Assembly: GCF_051594765.1 (NCBI RefSeq) | Contig: NZ_JBPPGJ010000009.1 | Coordinates: 124,001 to 188,000 of the forward strand | DNA length: 64,000 nucleotides | Reading direction: 5' to 3' | Source of the DNA: Paenibacillus_AR sp051594765 | GTDB taxonomy: Bacteria; Bacillota; Bacilli; Paenibacillales; NBRC-103111 | Shown: piece after piece, positions 33,477-42,448 of the stretch | How positions within the stretch are numbered: position 1 is the first letter of the stretch | How the letters are laid out: the number at the start of each line of letters is the position of its first letter | Position numbers and translations under genes: made by a program | The notes under the pieces: generated by a model | What the model saw: the letters and a program-made list of their open reading frames with translations, nothing else | What the model was told of the DNA's origin: nothing | Databases searched by the model: none

Positions 33477-33924
33477 TTGGGGTGGATTTTGCCCTCATTA
33501 AGACCAAGGTAAGAAGATAATATAAAATTATGCACTATACAAAATATTGTCGAAAATAAGCAGTCTGACCCTTTATAAAAACAGAAAAATGGCATTCGCA
33601 TAGTGCAAATCAGAAAAGGGCAAATCTGCCCCTTTCTGATCCGTTATTCTCAGGAAGGAAAAGTCTTCATATAGACGGATCCCTGTAAATAAAGGGTAAA
33701 AAGTGTTCAGAGGCTCCCGCATCCTGGAGTTCGTTCCTTATGAAAGTTATGATCGACCTTTTATGCGCAGAATGAGGGTATACCCATAGTGCAAATGCTA
33801 CTCTTGGTGCCTGATTGTCGAATGGACTCAAAATTTCCCCTTGCACATCGTTCAGCTTCAAGCTATATTGGTCTGGTAAATATTGCTTGGCCACACCAAT
33901 GTGAGGGATGGGATCAGATTGAAA
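33477..33924. other. AT-rich junction of the Pel island with hairpin and direct repeat
   Basis: No convincing gene. A long near-perfect hairpin ATCAGAAAAGGGCA / TGCCCCTTTCTGAT lies at 33609-33640. The 12-mer CATAGTGCAAAT occurs at 33599-33610 and again at 33785-33796. Composition is far more AT-rich than the flanking ftsY, consistent with acquired or degraded DNA at the left edge of the accessory island. Confidence 0.5.
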
Positions 33925-34464
33925 ATGAAGATGAGAGTAACGGTAGCCGGTATTGGATTGTTCCTTGGCGCAACACTGACGGGAGCGCTGGGCGCACATG
34001 CGTCGGAGCTTGTCCGGCTGATGGTGAATGGTAAGCCTTCACCGGTCGAGATCCGGCTGATCGATGATGTCAGCTATGCGCCAGTTCGAGCCGTAGCCGA
34101 GATGCTGCAGGCAGAGGTGCAATGGGATGGGGATACCCAAACCGTACATGTGCTTACCCCTGGATACGGTAAGGAAACGGACGGTGTCTACACCCTGGAT
34201 TCCGTAGTCGTCTCCGGCGTTCAAGCGGTGAAGGACGACTACGGCTGGAATCTAACGGCGGATGTGCGCAACCCCGGCAAGGAGGCCCTTAGAACGGCCG
34301 GCCTTACAGCAGTATTCTATAACAAATCCGGTGAACGAATCGGCACCGCTACAGGGACCGTGTACAGCTTGAATCCGGGCCAGACCAAAACCGTGATCTT
34401 CGCAACGACTAGTGATCTGGCGGGTTATGACCGGATCCGGTTCCAGACCGATTTCACTTCTTAA
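33925..34464 (+). CDS. Secreted stalk-domain plus FxLYD-like protein
   Basis: 179 residues from the ATG at 33925. Signal peptide (MKMRVTVAGIGLFLGATLTGALGAHA), then a copper-amine-oxidase-type stalk domain (LVRLMVNGKPSPVEIRLIDD in two blocks, PVRAVAEML), then a beta-sandwich FxLYD-type domain (about 95-179) with GLTAVFYNKSGERIGTATG and LNPGQTKTVIFAT. Its 3' end overlaps by 11 bases the convergent DUF4832 gene. Likely a surface protein linked to the adjacent exopolysaccharide locus; function unknown. Confidence 0.8.
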   Translation: MKMRVTVAGIGLFLGATLTGALGAHASELVRLMVNGKPSPVEIRLIDDVSYAPVRAVAEMLQAEVQWDGDTQTVHVLTPGYGKETDGVYTLDSVVVSGVQAVKDDYGWNLTADVRNPGKEALRTAGLTAVFYNKSGERIGTATGTVYSLNPGQTKTVIFATTSDLAGYDRIRFQTDFTS

Positions 34465-35875
34465 CGTTCACTTGACCGAGAGTATACCTACCGTCATTCC
34501 GTTTGCCGTCCATCGCCAGGTCAATTGCGGGAAGAGCCGTAGCCGGGTCCAATATGGAGACGCACAGGGTATACTCTCCTTCCTGAAATTCGGGGGGGAT
34601 CTTCAGATTGGCGACCATCTTCTTGTTCCCCGGGAGCCAAGTCCGGATGTCTTCATCCGTGGTGGCGGAGAGGGCCACCTTTCCTTCCGTGTCAACCAGC
34701 GACAGCTCCACGGGCCAATGGAAATAGAAGGGGGCTACGCCCTCGTTCACCCAGAGCATCTGAACCGGAAGCGCAGAACCGGGAGCAATGGCCGGGCTGT
34801 GGCTTTCGGTATCCACCCGGAAACGGTATCCGATGGTCTTCAGGAACGTGTCGATATTGGCATTCACACCGGTGGAATATCGCTTGTCCATAGGAACGCT
34901 AGGTCCGAGCCAGCTGACATGGCTGTTTCGGGCCTGATTTAACGTGGAAGCAAATGTGCTTTCACGGAAATATTTGTCCCCTTGGGAGGAATCCGCAAAT
35001 TCACCTGCGCTAGGCGCGTAGACCCAAAAGTCCGGGACCGGAGGAATCTTCTCTCCCGTCAGCCAGAAGGTGTAGCCGTTCTTCACCCACTTCTCGAACC
35101 CCTCCGTCGTGTGCTCCGGGTTGCCGAACATGTCGTTGAACAGCCCCAGTTTGTTCTCCTTGACGATGGCGTAAGGCCGGCGCATGAGAAGCATCTTATC
35201 GGGAAAAGCAGTCATATAATGCTCCACGTATTGATCCGATACGATCGATTTGGGAAAGGGGATCACTTCTCCCGGACCATCCCAAGTATGCCATTCCCCC
35301 CAGTGCCCCAGACTTCCCAGCTGCACAAATGCAATCCGGTTATCCCCGTTATAATGCTCGCCAAGCTTGGCTACCAGCTCCTTATGGCGCTGAATCAGAA
35401 TGGGATTCATGTAATTCGGACTGAAGCCCTTGCCGATCTCCACATCGTACCAGGTCCCATCTTTCCCGATTTCCGTATACAGCCACTCCGGTATATCCAT
35501 GTGAGAAGTTTTGCGCGGAACATCCAGAACCAGACGTAGAATCAGCTTCTTGCCCTGTTGAGCCCAGCGGTCCAAGCCGATGGCTTGTTCGAATTTGTCA
35601 AAATCATACACTCCCTTGGCGGGCTCCAGCTCCTTCCAAGTGATGTTGCTGTATACCAGCCGGTGCTCCAAGGCATAAGGTCCCCCTTTGGCATCAGGAG
35701 CAAAACCCATATAAGGGTTAGCCAATACCCGGTCAACGGGCTGCGGCCGGTATGTGGTCAGGGAACGCTTCCCCTGCGCAGAGATGACGGCCGCTCCCAA
35801 TAGAGAAGCGCCGATTACGGTGGCGGTTAAGCCGGCTAGCACGATGAATCCCACCTTGTTATTCTTTCGAATCAT
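34454..35875 (-). CDS. Exported DUF4874/DUF4832 glycosidase-like protein
   Basis: 473 residues. N-terminal signal anchor (residues 8-33, VGFIVLAGLTATVIGASLLGAAVI), then a TIM-barrel-like domain with NPYMGFAPDAKGG, EHRLVYSNITWKELEPAKGVYDF and QLGSLGHWGEWHTW, then a beta-sandwich DUF4832 domain (about 330-470). The barrel resembles beta-galactosidase-like glycoside hydrolases with Glu in GEWH as a candidate catalytic residue. Start has AAGGAGATTTTG. Divergent from the Pel operon, 229 bases away, so a role in trimming or anchoring that polymer is plausible but unproven. Confidence 0.8.
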   Translation of the reverse strand: MIRKNNKVGFIVLAGLTATVIGASLLGAAVISAQGKRSLTTYRPQPVDRVLANPYMGFAPDAKGGPYALEHRLVYSNITWKELEPAKGVYDFDKFEQAIGLDRWAQQGKKLILRLVLDVPRKTSHMDIPEWLYTEIGKDGTWYDVEIGKGFSPNYMNPILIQRHKELVAKLGEHYNGDNRIAFVQLGSLGHWGEWHTWDGPGEVIPFPKSIVSDQYVEHYMTAFPDKMLLMRRPYAIVKENKLGLFNDMFGNPEHTTEGFEKWVKNGYTFWLTGEKIPPVPDFWVYAPSAGEFADSSQGDKYFRESTFASTLNQARNSHVSWLGPSVPMDKRYSTGVNANIDTFLKTIGYRFRVDTESHSPAIAPGSALPVQMLWVNEGVAPFYFHWPVELSLVDTEGKVALSATTDEDIRTWLPGNKKMVANLKIPPEFQEGEYTLCVSILDPATALPAIDLAMDGKRNDGRYTLGQVNVKK

Positions 35876-36024
35876 ACAAAATCTCCTTCGGACATAGGTT
35901 TACGAATGTACCATACAGGAATTTGTTCGCCCTGAATATCGGTCCAAAGGACTGGGTCTTAGGTTGGAATGCATGCGACGTACAGCACTTGCGTTAAGTC
36001 AAAACACTTAGATCATATGCATTA

Positions 36025-36053
36025 TTGCGAGAGCCTAAAGGGGTACCTATAAT
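36025..36053 (+). promoter_or_regulatory. SigA-type promoter for the Pel-like operon
   Basis: TTGCGA (36025-36030) and TATAAT (36048-36053), 17-bp spacer, about 50 bases before the GTG start. No c-di-GMP riboswitch core was seen in the leader, so control by c-di-GMP is expected at protein level through PelD. Confidence 0.65.
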
Positions 36054-36104
36054 CAGGACTATACTTTTTTGCTGAAATTTGGGTAATCATGGAGGAGAGA
36101 CAAC

Positions 36105-38294
36105 GTGAGGGTTCTAATTACAGGTGGCTACGGTTTTATCGGATCGTTTGTAGCAGAACGGTTCCACAAGGAAGGACATCAGATATACATCATCGATAAC
36201 CTGTCGACGGGCAATCCGGATAACCTGCAGATTCCCCATAAGTTCTACCGGTTGAATGTAGAGGATAACAAGTGCGAGGAGCTGTTCAAGAGCCACAAGT
36301 TTGATCTGGTCATTCACCTGGCTGCACAGATCAACGTGGTTCATTCCTTGGAAAATCCGTACCTGGACACGAAGTCCAATGTCCTGGGATTGGCAAGCAT
36401 GCTCCAGCTCTCGGAGAAATATAAGGTGAAAAAATTCATCTTCGCTTCTTCTGCAGCGGTGTACGGAATGAATGACAACGCTCCTCTGCTGGAAGCAGAA
36501 GCATGCGATCCCATGTCACCCTACGGAATTAACAAGTGGGTGGGGGAGCTGTACTGTAGGAAGTGGAAGGAAATCTACGATCTCCAGACCTTGTGTCTTC
36601 GATTCTCCAATGTCTATGGTCCGAGACAAGGTACCGTCGGTGAGGGCGGCGTCGTCTCCATCTTTATGGAGAGAGCGATGAATAACCAGGAACTGCATGT
36701 CTTCGGTGACGGTGAGCAGTCCCGCGATTTTATCTACGTAGAGGACCTGGCCGATGCCATCTACCGGGCGTCGGAATCGGATATCACGGGCGTCTACAAT
36801 CTGTCTACGAATACGGAAACCACCGTTAACCGGCTGATCGAAATTCTGGACAAGCTGCAACCTCTGGTCGGGGTTCACTACCGTCCTTCCCGCCCCGGAG
36901 ATATCGTCCGGTCGAGCCTGGACAATACACGGATCAAGCGGGCTCTGGATTGGGTACCGATGTACACTATAGAAGAAGGAATCAATAAAACGTTCAGGTG
37001 GTTTAGTGCCACCCGGCAGGAAAAAAAAAAGCCCAATAACCGAAAGCAGTTCACTCGTCTGAAAAAAATAGCAAAAAAAGTGCTCCCTTATGTTGAAAAT
37101 GTGACTGCTTTTGCCATTACGGCCGCATTGTCCTGGGGCACCAAAGACCATCTATACACCAGCATGCTGGACTACAAAATGATCTACATCATTCTCATGG
37201 GAGTTATGTACGGGACCAGACAATCGATCCTCTCGATCCTGGGGGCTTCCGGCTTATATGTCGGGTTAAGCCTGGCGGACGGCCGTGAGTGGATCTCCAT
37301 GTTCTATGATACGGATGTGCTGTCGCAGATCGCCATCTACATCTTTGTCGGTGTTATCGTCGGCTATGCCATTGACCGGAAGAACCGGGAGGTCATCCAC
37401 AAGGAAACGGAGATGCAGCTGGTACAGGAGAAGTACGACTTTCTGAACGAGGTCTACACGGAGACCAGGCTCGTGAAGGATCAGCTTCAGACTCAGATCA
37501 TCAATACAGAGGACAGCTTCGGCAAGATGCACGCCATTGCCAAAGAACTGGACTCCTTGGAGCCTGAAGACGTCCTTCACGGTGCGCTGACCGTGCTTGA
37601 AAGGGTCATGAAGACGGACGAAATCTCCATCTATGTCTTGGACAAGAAAACAAGCTACTTGAGACTTATGACCAAATCCACCAAGCTGGAGTTTGAACTG
37701 CCGAATTCCTTAAGTCTGAAAGAACAGCCTATTCTTGATGATATTATTATGAATAAGACGATGCATGTCAACCGGAATCTGGATCCGCTTCTTCCCCTCT
37801 ATATTGCACCCATCCAATGCGATAATGAAGTGGTCGCCCTTGTATCCATTCACAAGATGCCTTATGAACAGTTCACACTATTCTATCAGAATATGTTCCA
37901 GGTTGCGGCCGAATTGATCTCCGACTCCTTGACTCGATCCTACCGTTATGTCAAAGCCGCTTATCCGCAGAGATATTTCGAGGGTACCTCGGTCTTGAAG
38001 CCCGAACACTTTGAGAAGATTCTGGAAGTGAAGCGGCTTGCGAAGAGCAAGGGGAGAAATGAGTTTACGCTGCTGCGGGTCCGGTACAGCCGGGGACAGA
38101 CCAGGCTGCAATGGAACCGCATGCTGTCGGCTATTCGGACGACCGATTATGCCGGGTTGAATCTGAATGGAGAAGTCTGCATCATTCTGTCCAATACGGA
38201 GGAGCAGGATTCCTATAAGGTTATTGACCGGTTGAAGGCCGCCGGGATTGAAGCCACCATCGTCCGGGAGGAGGGAGAGGCGCTGTATGCTTAG
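36105..38294 (+). CDS. pelD: PelX-PelD fusion: UDP-sugar C4-epimerase joined to c-di-GMP receptor
   Basis: 729 residues, GTG start 7 bases after GGAGGAGAG. Residues 1-305 are an extended SDR epimerase: NAD motif GGYGFIGS (7-14), ASSAAVYG, and Y140-x3-K144 in SPYGINK, like UDP-GlcNAc/Glc 4-epimerases. A basic linker leads to about four membrane helices (325-425) and a short coiled coil. A GAF domain follows (about 470-610), then a GGDEF-like domain (about 630-729) with LNGEV where GGDEF should be, so no cyclase activity, but with RxxD at R678-D681, the c-di-GMP I-site. The 325-729 architecture is that of PelD. PelX and PelD are separate proteins in described systems, so this fusion is unusual. 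Confidence 0.88.
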   Translation: MRVLITGGYGFIGSFVAERFHKEGHQIYIIDNLSTGNPDNLQIPHKFYRLNVEDNKCEELFKSHKFDLVIHLAAQINVVHSLENPYLDTKSNVLGLASMLQLSEKYKVKKFIFASSAAVYGMNDNAPLLEAEACDPMSPYGINKWVGELYCRKWKEIYDLQTLCLRFSNVYGPRQGTVGEGGVVSIFMERAMNNQELHVFGDGEQSRDFIYVEDLADAIYRASESDITGVYNLSTNTETTVNRLIEILDKLQPLVGVHYRPSRPGDIVRSSLDNTRIKRALDWVPMYTIEEGINKTFRWFSATRQEKKKPNNRKQFTRLKKIAKKVLPYVENVTAFAITAALSWGTKDHLYTSMLDYKMIYIILMGVMYGTRQSILSILGASGLYVGLSLADGREWISMFYDTDVLSQIAIYIFVGVIVGYAIDRKNREVIHKETEMQLVQEKYDFLNEVYTETRLVKDQLQTQIINTEDSFGKMHAIAKELDSLEPEDVLHGALTVLERVMKTDEISIYVLDKKTSYLRLMTKSTKLEFELPNSLSLKEQPILDDIIMNKTMHVNRNLDPLLPLYIAPIQCDNEVVALVSIHKMPYEQFTLFYQNMFQVAAELISDSLTRSYRYVKAAYPQRYFEGTSVLKPEHFEKILEVKRLAKSKGRNEFTLLRVRYSRGQTRLQWNRMLSAIRTTDYAGLNLNGEVCIILSNTEEQDSYKVIDRLKAAGIEATIVREEGEALYA

Positions 38295-39180
38295 CGCTGG
38301 CCTCATTTATGCGGTATTCTGCTGCTGCTGCTTCTACTCCTGGCTGAAGACCAACCGGCAGCAAGCGGTGATTCGCTTTTTGTGGGTCCTGTTCATGCCG
38401 GTTGCCGGCTTCATCTTCCTGGGAATCTCCCATTTCTCCAAAAAGGATGAAGCAGGGACGATTGAGGTGCCGACGATGGTGGACGGGGTTGAATGGGTGC
38501 AGCAATCCTGCATATATCGGCGAATCGATCTGGAGAAGGAGATGAACATCGTCCCTCTGGAGGAAGTTCTGCTTCTTAATGATAAGGAAACGAAGCGGAG
38601 AAAGCTCATCGATGCCTTGAAGGACGAAGCCATTAAGGATCTGCAGATCCTGGAATTAGCGGTCAAAAATGATGATACGGAAACATCGCACTATGCCGCC
38701 ACCGCTGTGTTGGAGTTGAAACGGAAGCTGCAGCTGGCTATGCAGGCCAGCTCCGAAGCTTACGGACAAGGCGATAAAGGACTGGAAGTGCTGTCAACGT
38801 ATGCCCATGCGTTGAAGAGATATACGGAGAGCGGCTTCTTGGACCAGCGCTCCTTGCAAAAGTACCGGTATTTGTACTCTCACCTGTTGGAACGGATTAT
38901 CTCGACTTACCCGGACCAGCATGATTTCTTCGTAGAGAAGATTCAGTGCGAGATGGAGCTTGGAGAGTATGATGAGGCAAGAACGCTCTGCAAAACTTTC
39001 CTGCAGCATCATCCCAACAGTGAGATGCCTTATATCCTGGAGATGAAAATATACTATTCTGTCCGGAATTATCCTATGCTGCAGGAGACCGTTGCCCGGC
39101 TTAAAGGAGCTTTTCACAAGCTGTCACCGCAAGCTCTGCAGTCGATCCGGAACTGGTCTAAAGGTGAAAAAGCGATATGA
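38287..39180 (+). CDS. pelE: PelE-like membrane/TPR protein
   Basis: 297 residues from the ATG at 38287, overlapping the previous stop by 8 bases. Two N-terminal membrane helices (about 1-19 and 28-49, the first with a Cys run) are followed by a cytosolic alpha-helical region (about 100-290) of TPR-like helix pairs (EYDEARTLCKTFLQHHPNSEMP). This matches PelE, which joins PelD, PelF and PelG in the synthase complex. Sequence identity to PelE is presumably low; the call leans on architecture and position. Confidence 0.8.
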   Translation: MLSAGLIYAVFCCCCFYSWLKTNRQQAVIRFLWVLFMPVAGFIFLGISHFSKKDEAGTIEVPTMVDGVEWVQQSCIYRRIDLEKEMNIVPLEEVLLLNDKETKRRKLIDALKDEAIKDLQILELAVKNDDTETSHYAATAVLELKRKLQLAMQASSEAYGQGDKGLEVLSTYAHALKRYTESGFLDQRSLQKYRYLYSHLLERIISTYPDQHDFFVEKIQCEMELGEYDEARTLCKTFLQHHPNSEMPYILEMKIYYSVRNYPMLQETVARLKGAFHKLSPQALQSIRNWSKGEKAI

Positions 39181-41015
39181 ACATCCATGGCAATCCACGC
39201 AGAAATATGATTATAATCGTAGCTTTTGTAGTCCTACTCGGAATCGTGCAGCAGGTTATGCGTTCGCAGCTGATCTTCCGAATCTCGAACCAGACGGTGA
39301 ATGATCTGGAGGCGGTGACCCGCATGTCGGAGCCCACAGCAGGGATGCCGGAAGGCTATGAACCGGACAAGTTCCTCCTGGTCTATAATCCAGAGGATGA
39401 GGTCAGTAACCAGCTGAAGGAGAATGTGGTCCAAGTTCTTCATTATATGAAGAAAACGTATGACGCCGTGGACATCCGGTCTGTTCCCGATCCCGTACCG
39501 CCAAGCTACCGCTCTGCGATCGTCACGACGTCGGATTGGGGCAGAATTACGGGGTTGAAGTCGCTGGAGAACTACGTGTTCGAGGGAGGACATGTATTTT
39601 TCGCCATGCGGCCTGAGGTGGAGGACACCTTATATGAGATCTACCGTAAGCTGGGTATTACCTCCTTCGGACTGCCCTATACGTCCAAGGAGGTGTTCTT
39701 TCACACGAATGTACTGTTCCGTGCAGCAGGGGACCGGTTTATCGACGATTTTCTGAGCAACTCCGCATTATCTCTTATTTTGGACGGAAATTGCCGGGTG
39801 CATGCTACAACGACCAATGATACCCCGCTCTTGTGGGATGCGGATTACGGCGATGGGAGGTTCATGGTGTTCAACGGCACCATCCTTCAGTCGAAGATGA
39901 ACCGGGGAATTCTGGCCGGCGCATTGTCTCTGCTGAATCAAGAGCAGGCATTCATCTACCCCGTCATGAATATGAAGCTGGCATATATCGATGACTTCCC
40001 GGCTCCATTCCCTGAAGGTACGGATCCGGTCCTGAAGGAGCAATATGGGCGGGATATCCGCCGCTTCTTCCGAGAGATCTGGTGGCCGGACATTATGAAA
40101 GCGGCAGCCCGATTCGATGTGAAATATACCGGAGTTCTGATCGAAACCTACAATAATAAGGTGGCTCCACCTTTCGACGCCCAGGGCAGTGATAGTTCGG
40201 GTCTGATCCTGTACGGGCGGGAGCTGCTGAAGAATGGAGGAGAGATCGGCATCCATGGGTACAATCACCAATCGCTTGAGACCGAACCGGCCAAGTCGCA
40301 TACGCTGGGGTACCAGCCTTGGGCCAACGGACGAGATATGCAGGAGGCTTTGAGCGAGGTGTACCGGTATTCCAAAGGCGTATTCCCGAAATATACCTTC
40401 CGGACCTACGTTCCGCCTTCAAACATACTGAGCCAGGAGGGACGAGCTGCCATCAAGACAGCATTTCCCGATCTCAAGATCATCTCTTCCGTCTACCATG
40501 AGGATTACCGGAATCTGGCGTATGTGCAAGAATTTAAGGTGGCGTCTGACGGAATGTTCGAGCTGCCTCGAGTGACATCGGGCTATGAGTTTGATGCGAA
40601 TAAGCAGTGGCTTCTGATGAATGCCATCACATCTATCGGAGTGTATTCTCACTTCATTCACCCTGACGATCTATTCGACGTGAATCGGAACGGAAATAAG
40701 TCGTGGAAGGAGCTGTCCAAGGAATACGAGGATCTGCTGGCTTTTACGAACCAACGGTATGGCTGGCTGAAGCCGCTGACCGCATCATCCGGGGCATATG
40801 AGCTGGGCAAATACGTGACCTCCTCCGTGGCCTTCAAGCAGGATAAGGAACACATCGAAGGGTTCATCGAAGGTTTTCACGGCGGGATGGATTTCATCCT
40901 TCGCACGGATCGGAAAATCGGCAAGCTGACGAATTGCAGCGTGACGCACATTGACGAGGATGTCTATCTTGTCCACGCGAACAAAGCGAACTTTGTGGTA
41001 GGAGTAGAAGCATGA
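39177..41015 (+). CDS. DUF2194 extracytoplasmic polysaccharide deacetylase (PelA-deacetylase equivalent)
   Basis: 612 residues, ATGA overlap with pelE. One N-terminal membrane anchor (about 10-28), a Rossmann-like N-terminal region (about 50-255) with DKFLLVYNPEDE, and a NodB-like deacetylase core: D272-D273 in YIDDFPAPF and the HxxxH pair H360/H364 in GIHGYNHQS, the metal ligands. DUF2194 proteins are found in Gram-positive pel loci where they supply the deacetylase part of PelA. No glycoside hydrolase domain of the PelA type is seen; the adjacent DUF4832 protein could play that part. Confidence 0.85.
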   Translation: MNIHGNPRRNMIIIVAFVVLLGIVQQVMRSQLIFRISNQTVNDLEAVTRMSEPTAGMPEGYEPDKFLLVYNPEDEVSNQLKENVVQVLHYMKKTYDAVDIRSVPDPVPPSYRSAIVTTSDWGRITGLKSLENYVFEGGHVFFAMRPEVEDTLYEIYRKLGITSFGLPYTSKEVFFHTNVLFRAAGDRFIDDFLSNSALSLILDGNCRVHATTTNDTPLLWDADYGDGRFMVFNGTILQSKMNRGILAGALSLLNQEQAFIYPVMNMKLAYIDDFPAPFPEGTDPVLKEQYGRDIRRFFREIWWPDIMKAAARFDVKYTGVLIETYNNKVAPPFDAQGSDSSGLILYGRELLKNGGEIGIHGYNHQSLETEPAKSHTLGYQPWANGRDMQEALSEVYRYSKGVFPKYTFRTYVPPSNILSQEGRAAIKTAFPDLKIISSVYHEDYRNLAYVQEFKVASDGMFELPRVTSGYEFDANKQWLLMNAITSIGVYSHFIHPDDLFDVNRNGNKSWKELSKEYEDLLAFTNQRYGWLKPLTASSGAYELGKYVTSSVAFKQDKEHIEGFIEGFHGGMDFILRTDRKIGKLTNCSVTHIDEDVYLVHANKANFVVGVEA

Positions 41016-42448
41016 GAATATGTTTAATCGCAGAAGGATCCTATCCGTATGTTACCGGAGGGGTCTCTGGATGGATTCAATCCCTTGTCACCAGCATGCC
41101 CGAGCATGAATTCATCTTATATGCCATCGGTGCGGAGGCGAAGCTGAAGGGCGTCTTCAAATATAAGATTCCAGAGAATTTGGTGGAGATCCATGAGGTC
41201 TTCCTGGATTCCTACCTTCGGGAGGAGGGGGCATGGGGCAAGCGGTTCCGGATTAAGAAGTCGGAGAGACAGGCCTTATACGACCTGCTGTCCGGGAATC
41301 AGACGAGCTGGAGGAATATCTTCTCCCTGCTTTCGGGACGGAGGTTCGAGCAGGTTTCCGATTTTCTCATGAGTAAGGATTTCTTCGACTTGATGTATGA
41401 AGTATGCGACAAGAAATATACGCAGGTGCCGTATACGGAAATGTTCTGGACTGTACGTTCCATGATCCTGCCCTTGTTCTACATCATCCGCAATCCCATG
41501 CCGCCTGCAGACCTGTATCATGCCGTATCTACCGGCTATTCCGGCGTTATCGGAAGCTTGGGGAAATTTATGTACGAGAAACCCTTCCTCCTCACGGAGC
41601 ACGGCATCTACTCCAGGGAACGGGAGGAAGAGATCATTAAGGCCGATTGGATCAAGGGCTACTTCAAGGATATGTGGATCCACTACTTCTTCAGCTTGTC
41701 CCAATGCGCCTATGAGAGTGCGGATCAAGTGGTCTCCCTGTTCCATCGGAATAAGGAAATCCAGGAGGAACTCGGATGCGAGGGACACAAGATCACCATT
41801 ATTCCGAACGGGGTGGAAGCCTCGGATTATGCCAGCCTGCCATCCGGAGAGGACAAGCTGGAAGGATGGGTCTATGTCGGAGCTGTCGTGCGGGTCGTCC
41901 CCATCAAGGATATCAAGACCATGCTCCAGAGCTTCTCGGTGGCCAAGCATTCGATGCCCAATATCAAGCTGTTTATCTTCGGACCGGTCGAGGAGGATCT
42001 GGAATATTATGAAGAGTGCAGGCAGCTGGTAGCCGCATTGGAGCTGAAGGACGTGCAGTTTACCGGGACCGTGAACATCAAGGAATGGATCGGACGAATG
42101 GACCTGCTCCTCCTGACCAGTATAAGTGAAGGTCAGCCGTTGGCGCTCTTGGAAGGGATGGCTTGCGGCAAGCCCTTCGTCACAACGGATGTGGGAAGCT
42201 GCAGAGAGCTGATCTACGGCAAGGATGATCCTTACGGTGAAGCGGGGATCGTGGCACCGGTCATGAATGCCGAGCGGATCGGGGATGCCATCGTGAAGCT
42301 GTGCCGCAATCCTGAGCTTCGGGTAAAAATGGGGCGCAACGGATTGGAGCGGGTGAAGGCACTCTACGGCAAGAAGGCGTTCATCGAAAGCTACAGGCAG
42401 TTATACCACCGGATGGGAGGGGATGCGGATGGCCGGGATCGGATTTGA
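41012..42448 (+). CDS. pelF: Pel polysaccharide glycosyltransferase PelF
   Basis: 478 residues, ATGA overlap with the deacetylase. GT4-type, GT-B fold: N-terminal EGSYPYVTGGVSGWIQSLV (as in PelF), IPNGVE at the domain junction, and SEGQPLALLEGMACG with the E-x7-E motif of retaining enzymes. PelF is the cytosolic UDP-dependent synthase of Pel, a polymer rich in N-acetylgalactosamine; the epimerase at the start of the operon could make that precursor. Confidence 0.95.
   Translation: MRICLIAEGSYPYVTGGVSGWIQSLVTSMPEHEFILYAIGAEAKLKGVFKYKIPENLVEIHEVFLDSYLREEGAWGKRFRIKKSERQALYDLLSGNQTSWRNIFSLLSGRRFEQVSDFLMSKDFFDLMYEVCDKKYTQVPYTEMFWTVRSMILPLFYIIRNPMPPADLYHAVSTGYSGVIGSLGKFMYEKPFLLTEHGIYSREREEEIIKADWIKGYFKDMWIHYFFSLSQCAYESADQVVSLFHRNKEIQEELGCEGHKITIIPNGVEASDYASLPSGEDKLEGWVYVGAVVRVVPIKDIKTMLQSFSVAKHSMPNIKLFIFGPVEEDLEYYEECRQLVAALELKDVQFTGTVNIKEWIGRMDLLLLTSISEGQPLALLEGMACGKPFVTTDVGSCRELIYGKDDPYGEAGIVAPVMNAERIGDAIVKLCRNPELRVKMGRNGLERVKALYGKKAFIESYRQLYHRMGGDADGRDRI

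Noticed and set aside
33667..33999. 110-codon minus-strand frame in the AT-rich gap after ftsY
   Set aside because: No family likeness, no good ribosome-binding site, and it overlaps the start of the stalk/FxLYD gene on the other strand. Could be a decayed remnant, but that cannot be shown.
35876..36104. c-di-GMP riboswitch before the Pel-like operon
   Set aside because: Looked for GEMM-I and GEMM-II core elements in the leader and found none; the distance from promoter to start is also too short.
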